A stretch of 11,510 nucleotides of DNA from JAWXBM01 sp964602895 (GTDB lineage Bacteria > Pseudomonadota > Gammaproteobacteria > Xanthomonadales > SZUA-36), in assembly GCA_964602895.1 (NCBI GenBank), contig CAZRTG010000107.1, positions 1 through 11,510 on the forward strand, read 5' to 3'. Position 1 is the first letter of the stretch. Each line of letters starts with the position of its first letter. Under the pieces are notes generated by a model. It made no database searches. It had not been told where the DNA came from and saw only the letters and a program-made list of their open reading frames with translations. The position numbers were made by a program, and so were the translations under genes. Below are positions 6,568 to 11,510 of this stretch, one piece after another.

Positions 6568-7047
6568 CTGTTCACCGCGTGAGGTTGCCATGGCGCCGCT
6601 GCGCACTACGGCAAGAATTTCACCGCAGCCACTGACCGACTCGATAAATTGATCCACCTGCACATTGGTGCCCGTCATTTCCAGCGTGTAGTTGTCCCGG
6701 GTGCCATCCAGCACGCGCACATCGTTGGCATCAATCAGTTCTATGGTGCGCTGTTTCTTGCCTTCATCAACCTTGACCTTGATCAGCAGCAATTCGCGTT
6801 CAATGTGGTCGTCAAGTGTCATGTCAGCAATTTTGACCACATCCACCAATTTAGCCATTTGCTTGGTGATTTGTTCGATCACTTCGTTGGAACCGCGCGT
6901 GACCAGGGTGAGTCGTGATAACTCATCGTGTTCTGTAGGGGCCACACTGAGTGATTCAATGTTATAGCCGCGGGTGGAAAACAGGGCCGCAACCCGCGCC
7001 AATGCGCCAGCTTCGTTCTGGAGGATGATGGAAATTATGTGTCGCAT
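6550..7047 (-). CDS. ilvH: Acetolactate synthase small (regulatory) subunit
   Basis: A 165-residue regulatory subunit that binds the catalytic subunit, raises its activity and confers feedback inhibition by valine in the first common step of branched-chain amino acid synthesis. The start at 7047 gives MRHIISIILQNEAGALARV, which aligns with the E. coli IlvH start (163 residues). An in-frame ATG at 7086 would add 13 residues absent from relatives. No strong Shine-Dalgarno is seen for either. An N-terminal ACT domain spans about residues 2-78 and contains RGYNIESLSVAPTE. Asn11, Gly14 and Asn29, positions linked to valine sensitivity in E. coli IlvH, are all kept, so feedback control is likely intact. 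The C-terminal domain includes REL(L)LIKV and ends in RSGAMATSRGEQ. The gene is divergent from its presumed catalytic partner and not upstream or downstream in the same operon. Confidence 0.93.
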   Translation of the reverse strand: MRHIISIILQNEAGALARVAALFSTRGYNIESLSVAPTEHDELSRLTLVTRGSNEVIEQITKQMAKLVDVVKIADMTLDDHIERELLLIKVKVDEGKKQRTIELIDANDVRVLDGTRDNYTLEMTGTNVQVDQFIESVSGCGEILAVVRSGAMATSRGEQTLRNR

Positions 7048-7173
7048 AATGTTTGAATGGTGCTTGCAGCAGGAATCAGGCGTCATGTTGGCTGACTTTT
7101 TCGGCTATTGCAATGTGTCCATGATTGCCGGAGACTTGAATTTCGCACACTGGATATTGGCCTCAAGGCTTAA

Positions 7174-7203
7174 TTGAAACATTCTTTACCCATACCGTAT
7201 TTT
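7174..7203 (+). promoter_or_regulatory. Candidate sigma-70 promoter for the acetolactate synthase large subunit
   Basis: TTGAAA (7174-7179, five of six matches to the -35 consensus) is followed after 18 bases by TATTTT (7198-7203, four of six matches to -10). Transcription would begin near 7210, giving a leader of about 15 bases before the ATG at 7225. The region from 7048 to 7224 must also hold the promoter of the divergent small-subunit gene, which I could not place. Confidence 0.3.
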
Positions 7204-7224
7204 TGAAACTACAGGTTTTTTGAA

Positions 7225-9075
7225 ATGAACCAAGCCCAACCCATCACCACAGACAATTATCACCCCTTATCCGGCCACAAAATGTCCGGCGCAGAAGTCG
7301 TCGTACAGGTTTTGGCCGAGGAGGGCGTAGACCTCATTTTTGGCTACAGTGGCGGTGCCATTTTGCCAACCTACGATGCGGTGTTTCGCTATAACCAGGA
7401 AAACATCAAGCCGGATGGCAGAGAGCCAATGCCGCTGATTGTGCCGGCGAATGAGCAGGGCGCAGGCTTTATGGCGTCGGGTTATGCCCGCGCCAGTGGC
7501 AAGGTGGGTGTGGTGATGGTGACTTCCGGCCCCGGTGCCACCAATACCGTCACGCCGATCCGTGATTGCATGGCAGACTCCATCCCCATTGTGGTGATCT
7601 GCGGACAGGTGCCTACCTATGCCATAGGCACCGATGCATTTCAGGAGGCGCCGGTTTCCAGTTGCCTGGGCCCGGTTTCCAAGCACACGTTTTTGGTTAC
7701 CGACCCCGAACGGTTGGAAGCGACCATTCGAACCGCATTTGAAATTGCCCGCAGTGGCCGACCCGGACCGGTGGTAGTCGACCTGCCCAAAGATATACAG
7801 AATTGGAACGGTGTATTCCGAGGTGAGGGCCTGTTACCCGTACGCGGTTACCGACAGCGTATGCACGCCATGGAACAGCAGCATTTGGATGAAGAAAGCT
7901 GCCGCGAGTTTTTCTCACTTCTGGCAGAAAGCCAAAAGCCATTGATCTATGCCGGCGGTGGTGTGATCAACGGCAATGCGTCCAAAGCCTTGCGTGATTT
8001 TGCCAAAACCTTTGCCATTCCGGTAACCACCACGTTGATGGGTATCGGTGCGGTTGATACCACTGATGAGTTGTCATTGAACATGTTGGGTATGCACGGT
8101 GCGGCGCATGCCAACTATGCGGTAGAGGATTGTGATTTCCTCATCGCTGTGGGTGCGCGATTCGATGACCGCGTGGCAGGTGTCCCCGCGAACTTTGCCC
8201 CCAATGCAAAAAAGATCGCTCATTTGGATATTGACCCTTCCGAGATTGGCAAGGTTAAAGCCGTGGACTGGCATCATGTCGGCTTGCTGGCAGAGGATTT
8301 GTCCCGTTTGACGGCCCATGGACACCAAAACAAATTCCAGCCCGACTACAGCCTCTGGCATGCTGAACTTGCTGAACTGAAAAAAACCTATGCGATGAAT
8401 TACGATCACGAATCCGAATTGATTCAGCCCTACGCGGTGATCGAGGCCATCAACGAACTGACCGATGGCAATGCCATCATTTCAACCGGTGTGGGCCAGC
8501 ACCAGATGTGGGCGGCGCAGTATTTTGATTTCCGTCATCCACGCTTGTGGCTCACTTCGGGCAGCATGGGCACCATGGGTTTTGGCTTGCCGGCTGCGAT
8601 TGGCGCACAATTTGCCTGTCCGGATAAACTGGTCATCGACGTGGATGGTGATGCGAGCATTCGTATGAATCTGGGCGAGCTTGAAACCGCTTCGACTTAC
8701 GAATTGCCGGTCAAAATCCTGGTGCTGAACAACTACGGTGATGGCATGGTGAAGCAGTGGCAAAAACTGTATTACAAAGGCCGCCTCTCAGCCAGCGATA
8801 AATCTCTGCGCAAAAAAGACTTCGTCAAGGCTGCAGAAGCCGACGGTTTCCAGTTTGCCAGGCGCCTGGATCGCAAGCAGGAACTGGACCAGGTGGTACG
8901 TGAGTGGCTGGAATTTGACGGTCCGGCTTTCCTCGAAGTGATCATAGATCCCGACGCGGGTGTGTATCCCATGGTGGGTCCCGGTCTCAGCTATGACCAG
9001 ATGATCACCGGTGATTTTATTCCCACCCGCAAGCAAACCAAGGCCGAGGATATCGACAGCTCGTCCATGTTCTGA
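7225..9075 (+). CDS. ilvB: Acetolactate synthase large (catalytic) subunit, atypical clade
   Basis: A 616-residue thiamine-diphosphate enzyme that condenses two pyruvates, or pyruvate with 2-oxobutyrate, in isoleucine/valine synthesis. Domain order is normal: N-terminal PYR domain (about 20-190) with catalytic Glu77 in NEQGAGFMASG, a middle FAD-binding domain (about 215-365) with GARFDDRVAGVP, and a C-terminal ThDP domain (about 400-585) with GSMGTMGFGLPAA and GDASIRMNLGELETAS. The match to eukaryotic and bacterial AHAS in GYARASGKVGVV, TSGPGATN and IGTDAFQEAPV is clear. Differences from E. coli IlvI are a YSGG motif (residues 41-44) in place of YPGG, about ten extra residues before Glu77, GDA where GDG starts the ThDP motif, and NNYGDGMVKQWQ (502-513) where E. 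coli has NNRYLGMVKQWQ. They occur together with an intact fold, so they mark a clade and not decay. AGG lies 9 bases before the ATG. The partner small subunit is divergent. Confidence 0.93.
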   Translation: MNQAQPITTDNYHPLSGHKMSGAEVVVQVLAEEGVDLIFGYSGGAILPTYDAVFRYNQENIKPDGREPMPLIVPANEQGAGFMASGYARASGKVGVVMVTSGPGATNTVTPIRDCMADSIPIVVICGQVPTYAIGTDAFQEAPVSSCLGPVSKHTFLVTDPERLEATIRTAFEIARSGRPGPVVVDLPKDIQNWNGVFRGEGLLPVRGYRQRMHAMEQQHLDEESCREFFSLLAESQKPLIYAGGGVINGNASKALRDFAKTFAIPVTTTLMGIGAVDTTDELSLNMLGMHGAAHANYAVEDCDFLIAVGARFDDRVAGVPANFAPNAKKIAHLDIDPSEIGKVKAVDWHHVGLLAEDLSRLTAHGHQNKFQPDYSLWHAELAELKKTYAMNYDHESELIQPYAVIEAINELTDGNAIISTGVGQHQMWAAQYFDFRHPRLWLTSGSMGTMGFGLPAAIGAQFACPDKLVIDVDGDASIRMNLGELETASTYELPVKILVLNNYGDGMVKQWQKLYYKGRLSASDKSLRKKDFVKAAEADGFQFARRLDRKQELDQVVREWLEFDGPAFLEVIIDPDAGVYPMVGPGLSYDQMITGDFIPTRKQTKAEDIDSSSMF

Positions 9076-9234
9076 TTGCGGCCCTGGCTTGCACGGTAGG
9101 TTCTTCCGCAGGACGTTGACTGGTTTGGATGGTACGCAGTTGCCAGCCAGTCAGGAGCGTAGTGGTCCGTTTTGAGCCGTTTGTCGGGAACGTGACGCGC
9201 AGTTGGTGAATACGCCGGTAGACAGGATTTCAAA
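9076..9234. other. Intergenic gap without an identified gene
   Basis: These 159 bases after the acetolactate synthase gene contain one imperfect hairpin (GACTGG at 9118-9123 with CCAGTC at 9147-9152) that lacks a T-tract. A clear ribosome-binding site (CAGGAT, 9223-9228) serves the next gene. No RNA gene or convincing terminator is visible. Confidence 0.4.
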
Positions 9235-9771
9235 TTGACTCTGGAAGATTACAGAAAAGAGTTTGAAAAAGATGCCAACCGGTCGCTATCCATGCCGGTA
9301 GCTGGAGCCATCGTTTGGGCAGCGATTGGTTTGGCCAGTTTACGATTCCGCGAAAGTATCTCGGTTTATATTCTCCTGTTCGCAACCGGCGCCATATTTC
9401 CCATCGCGTTGATCATAGCCAGCATCAGAAAGGAAGTGCTGCTGTCATCCAAAAACCCTTTTGCAAAATTGATGGGTATGTGCGTGCTGATGGTCAATCT
9501 GCTTTGGGGCGTGCATATCCCGCTGGTCCTGAACGCAGCGGAATTTGTACCACTGAGCCTGGGGATTGGACTTGGCCTGCATTGGATAGTCTATTCGTGG
9601 ATTATTCAGCACCCGCTCGGTGTCATTCATGCCGTGCTGCGCACCGTGCTGGTTGTGGCTGCGTGGTACATTTTCCCTGAAGCAAGAATTTTCGCGGTCA
9701 GTTTTGCAATCGTTATTGTGTATTGCCTGACTGTATACCAAATGTGTGCCCGTAAGCTGGAATACAGCTGA
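9235..9771 (+). CDS. Six-helix inner-membrane protein, DUF7010-like, function unknown
   Basis: A 178-residue protein starting with TTG. The start is supported by AGGA 8 bases upstream and by the lack of an equally placed ATG. A short charged N-terminus (TLEDYRKEFEKDANRSLSM) precedes six likely membrane helices at about 20-36, 42-63, 78-98, 104-121, 130-147 and 151-169. The tail is CARKLEYS. The layout, with a short LxxxRKEF-type lead, MPVAGAIVW at helix 1 and a late R-x(7)-W-x(3)-PE segment (LRTVLVVAAWYIFPEAR), resembles the DUF7010 family of uncharacterised membrane proteins. I recall this from memory and could not check it. The gene stands alone, 159 bases after ilvB and convergent with the XRE regulator gene. 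No catalytic or transport motif is visible. Confidence 0.75.
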   Translation: MTLEDYRKEFEKDANRSLSMPVAGAIVWAAIGLASLRFRESISVYILLFATGAIFPIALIIASIRKEVLLSSKNPFAKLMGMCVLMVNLLWGVHIPLVLNAAEFVPLSLGIGLGLHWIVYSWIIQHPLGVIHAVLRTVLVVAAWYIFPEARIFAVSFAIVIVYCLTVYQMCARKLEYS

Positions 9772-9847
9772 CGCGCAATACTTGCCCGTTTCGTCGACAG
9801 TAACCTGTGCCGATTCAACCTGAAGCGCAACCTGATGGAGTTGGAGA

Positions 9848-10069
9848 TCAATCTTCGATGAATCCAAATACGTCTTCCAGTTGAACCTGCAAACTGTTCG
9901 CAATCAAAAAAGCGACCTCCAAAGACGGCGAATACTTATTGGCCTCGATGGCATTCACGGTTTGCCGGGTAACACCGACACGATCAGCCAACTCCTGCTG
10001 TGTCATACCTCCGCCTTCGGCACGAAGCTCTTTGATGCGGTTGGTCATGATGAGCTTGCGTTTACCCAT
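9848..10069 (-). CDS. Small XRE-family helix-turn-helix regulator
   Basis: A 73-residue DNA-binding protein that consists of little more than one HTH domain. The sequence NRIKELRAEGGGMTQQELAD, then RVGVTRQTVNAIEANKYSPS, gives the five-helix XRE fold with the recognition helix around residues 34-42. It ends in LEDVFGFIED, as in the YozG-like group of short regulators. The ATG at 10069 lies three bases after the stop of the membrane-protein gene upstream on the same strand, which indicates translational coupling, and GGGACAG supplies a possible ribosome-binding site inside that gene's end. Short XRE proteins of this type are often found beside DUF2178- or DUF2975-type membrane proteins. Autoregulation of the operon is likely by analogy only. 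Confidence 0.92.
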   Translation of the reverse strand: MGKRKLIMTNRIKELRAEGGGMTQQELADRVGVTRQTVNAIEANKYSPSLEVAFLIANSLQVQLEDVFGFIED

Positions 10070-10072
10070 GGT

Positions 10073-10504
10073 TCAGCTGTCCCGGCGATACATGATGATC
10101 TGTGACAGGTTTTCAACCATTTGTGCCAACACCCAAAAGCCCAGCAGTACATGGGCCATGGCGGCATTTCCCTCAGTAAATACGGCAGTGCACAGTGAGA
10201 AAAACACCCCGCTTGCGAGCACCCATGAGCCATAACGCTCGCCCTTCAATTCAATTGTCCGGTCACGTTCATCGGTTTCGGTATCACGATTGACGATGAC
10301 GACGAGAATATGTCCTACGACCAGAATAACCACCAACAGCGCAGTTGCAGCCATAAACAGGCCCGCCTGGTTCGGCAGGATGTCTTTGGCCACGGGTGTT
10401 GGGTAGAGCGTCAGCCAGGCTGACTTGAAGTAACCACCGAAAGCGATGAGCAGGCCAGCCAGCATGACCCACTGGCTCTTTTCCTGAAATGTCATTGATG
10501 ACAT
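10073..10504 (-). CDS. DUF2178-like four-helix membrane protein
   Basis: A 143-residue membrane protein. The ATG at 10504 is chosen because GAGGAA lies 6 bases upstream and inside a normal leader. A longer open frame upstream to 10582 overlaps the promoter. Four hydrophobic helices are seen at about 11-26, 47-72, 92-110 and 116-137. A charged cytosolic loop between helices 2 and 3 reads NRDTETDERDRTIELKGERYG. This DERD/E-x(2)-I pattern followed by a helix is the hallmark I associate with DUF2178 proteins. It forms a two-gene unit with the XRE regulator directly downstream (3-base gap). The role is unknown. One possibility is a membrane sensor or partner for the regulator. Confidence 0.8.
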   Translation of the reverse strand: MSSMTFQEKSQWVMLAGLLIAFGGYFKSAWLTLYPTPVAKDILPNQAGLFMAATALLVVILVVGHILVVIVNRDTETDERDRTIELKGERYGSWVLASGVFFSLCTAVFTEGNAAMAHVLLGFWVLAQMVENLSQIIMYRRDS

Positions 10505-10554
10505 GTTTGATTCCTCGATTGATTCAAAATGTATGAAAAACCCGACATGCGCAG

Positions 10555-10582
10555 AATATAAAATATCCGGAGGGTATGTCAA
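10555..10582 (-). promoter_or_regulatory. Near-consensus sigma-70 promoter of the membrane protein/XRE operon
   Basis: On the minus strand a perfect TTGACA (10582-10577) is followed after 16 bases by TATATT (10560-10555, five of six matches). Transcription would start near 10548, leaving about 44 bases of leader before the ATG at 10504. The position and strength make this the clearest promoter in the window. Confidence 0.7.
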
Positions 10583-10593
10583 GTAAATTTTAC
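10583..10593. promoter_or_regulatory. Small palindrome abutting the -35 element, possible operator
   Basis: GTAAA-T-TTTAC is a perfect 11-base odd palindrome touching the -35 hexamer of the membrane protein/XRE operon. The position would suit binding by the operon's own XRE repressor, or an activator. At this size and AT content, chance occurrence is quite possible. Confidence 0.25.
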
Positions 10594-10650
10594 ATCATGA
10601 AATCAAGCGTGAGCTTTCGGATGTGATTGGGAGGTGTGAAAGCCGGAGAG

Positions 10651-11475
10651 TCATTCCTTATCCGGATTTCCAATTTTTGAGACCATTTTGAGCACCAGGC
10701 CGGGATAGAAGCGCTTGATCCAAAGCGCATGCATTTCCCAGCCGGAGCCCACTGGGATTTCCATCTTGCCTTTACGGAAACCCTTCATGATGACTTTTGC
10801 ACATTCGTCCACGTCCATGCCTTTGGCTATGTTCGAGTCGGTTCGATTGAAGCGGGTGCCATCGCCCTTGAGGGCATTGTCTGAAACAGCCGTACGAATA
10901 AAGCCAGGGGTGATGGTTGTTACAAAAATTCCCTGAGCGCTGACTTCGGCCCGCAAGGCATCAAAAAAGCCCATAACGGCATGTTTGGCAGCACAATAGC
11001 CGGTGCGTTGTGGCGCGCCGATTTTGCCTGCCACAGAAGACGTAACCGCGATATGGCCGCTACCCTGTTGCAACATGCCCGGTAGCACGGCTTTGGTCAG
11101 TGCTATCTGGCCCAGTACGTCCACTTCAAAGATTCTGCGATAAACCGACATTTCGGTGTCGATACAGGCCGAGCGTTGTGACAGACCGGCATTGTTGATC
11201 AGCATATCAATACGACCAAAAGCCGCTATAACCTGTTCAACAGCACCGGGCATTGCAGCCTCGTCGGTAACATCCAACGGCAGGACCAGGATGTTTTCAG
11301 TCGGTGCCCCGGCTTGCACGCAGCGATCGCGAACCCGTTCCAGTTCACTTTTTCGGCGAGCTGACAGCACCAGTTTTGAAGCTGATCCGGCGAACTGCAG
11401 TGCCAATGCTTCACCGATGCCGGAGGAGGCGCCGGTGATCCAGACGACCTGGTCATTAAACGTGTTTTTGCTCAT
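10651..11475 (-). CDS. Classical short-chain dehydrogenase/reductase (SDR)
   Basis: A 274-residue NAD(P)-dependent oxidoreductase with a Rossmann fold. The ATG at 11475 is chosen because GAGGG lies 6 bases upstream. An in-frame TTG at 11481 has poorer spacing. Motifs in order: TGASSGIG cofactor loop (residues 14-21), the ARR segment after strand 2 (39-41) that favours NADP(H), LDVTD (67-71), NNAG (94-97), Ser147 in VTSSVAG, and Tyr160/Lys164 in GYCAAKHA. The TPGFIRTA segment (189-196) and the extended C-terminus with MEIPVGSGWEMHALWIKRFYP resemble the DHRS7-like, lipid- or steroid-related SDR branch. The usual tetrad Asn appears to be Asp119 (EVDVLG). The gene stands alone on the minus strand and its stop lies close to the promoter of the next unit. 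The substrate is unknown. Confidence 0.9.
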   Translation of the reverse strand: MSKNTFNDQVVWITGASSGIGEALALQFAGSASKLVLSARRKSELERVRDRCVQAGAPTENILVLPLDVTDEAAMPGAVEQVIAAFGRIDMLINNAGLSQRSACIDTEMSVYRRIFEVDVLGQIALTKAVLPGMLQQGSGHIAVTSSVAGKIGAPQRTGYCAAKHAVMGFFDALRAEVSAQGIFVTTITPGFIRTAVSDNALKGDGTRFNRTDSNIAKGMDVDECAKVIMKGFRKGKMEIPVGSGWEMHALWIKRFYPGLVLKMVSKIGNPDKE

Positions 11476-11510
11476 GAACAACCCTCATTCGGCTTTTTGT
11501 CTGTAGGAGG

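Noticed and set aside
7121..7177. An 18-codon frame upstream of ilvB with six Ile/Leu codons, possible attenuator leader peptide
   Set aside because: It has no ribosome-binding site, no run of branched-chain codons, and no terminator/antiterminator hairpins with a T-tract before 7225. The candidate promoter TTGAAA overlaps its end, so transcription may start after it.
9118..9152. Hairpin GACTGG/CCAGTC after ilvB as a terminator
   Set aside because: The stem is only 6 bp with a 23-base loop and is followed by AGGAGC, not T's.
10505..10582. Upstream start at 10582 for the DUF2178-like protein
   Set aside because: It lies within the promoter and before the predicted transcript start. ATG 10504 has GAGGAA at ideal spacing.
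10613..10643. GCTTTC/GAAAGC repeat after the SDR gene as a terminator
   Set aside because: Six-bp arms, a 19-base loop and no T-tract. Likely chance.
1..11510. Mobile element, CRISPR, toxin-antitoxin or defence island
   Set aside because: No transposase, integrase, repeat array, terminal repeats or nuclease-type genes are visible. The XRE/membrane pair lacks any toxin signature.

Overview
The window looks like chromosomal DNA from a free-living, aerobic, Gram-negative proteobacterium, most likely a marine-type gammaproteobacterium. The evidence is a TonB-dependent receptor with plug and barrel, a second outer-membrane barrel protein, an IlvH-type acetolactate synthase regulatory subunit, moderate GC content, and short intergenic gaps with Shine-Dalgarno sites. 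The taxonomic call is inference. There is no tRNA, rRNA, CRISPR array, transposase, integrase or phage gene, and no gap above 300 bases lacks a gene.

Layout. Positions 1-90 hold the end of an unidentified plus-strand gene, followed 12 bases later by an isochorismatase-family cysteine hydrolase (103-702). Next is a large TonB-dependent receptor (788-3377) whose frame is broken by one extra T in a T6 run at 1388-1393. A strong hairpin at 3400-3419 separates it from a convergent minus-strand gene for a small outer-membrane barrel protein (3433-4212). Upstream of that gene on the same strand lies an HMG-CoA-lyase-family enzyme (4310-5242). It is divergent from a class III (CaiB/BaiF) CoA-transferase (5330-6538). 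These two face away from a shared AT-rich promoter region and plausibly form one pathway: the transferase activates a branched hydroxy-dicarboxylic acid as its CoA thioester, and the lyase splits it.

Positions 6550-9075 encode acetolactate synthase for branched-chain amino acid synthesis. The regulatory subunit (ilvH/ilvN, minus strand) and catalytic subunit (ilvB-like, plus strand) are transcribed divergently, instead of sitting in tandem as in the well-known ilvIH and ilvBN operons. The catalytic subunit also departs from the E. coli type at several conserved motifs.

The right end holds a six-helix membrane protein with a TTG start (9235-9771), a two-gene unit of a DUF2178-like membrane protein and a small XRE-type repressor (10504 to 9848, minus strand) behind a near-consensus sigma-70 promoter, and a classical short-chain dehydrogenase (10651-11475, minus strand).

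I see no clearly new defence, mobile or biosynthetic system. The points most worth a second look are the lyase/CoA-transferase pair, the divergent acetolactate synthase with unusual motifs, the receptor frameshift, and a perfect 10-bp inverted repeat that spans both stop codons of two convergent genes.
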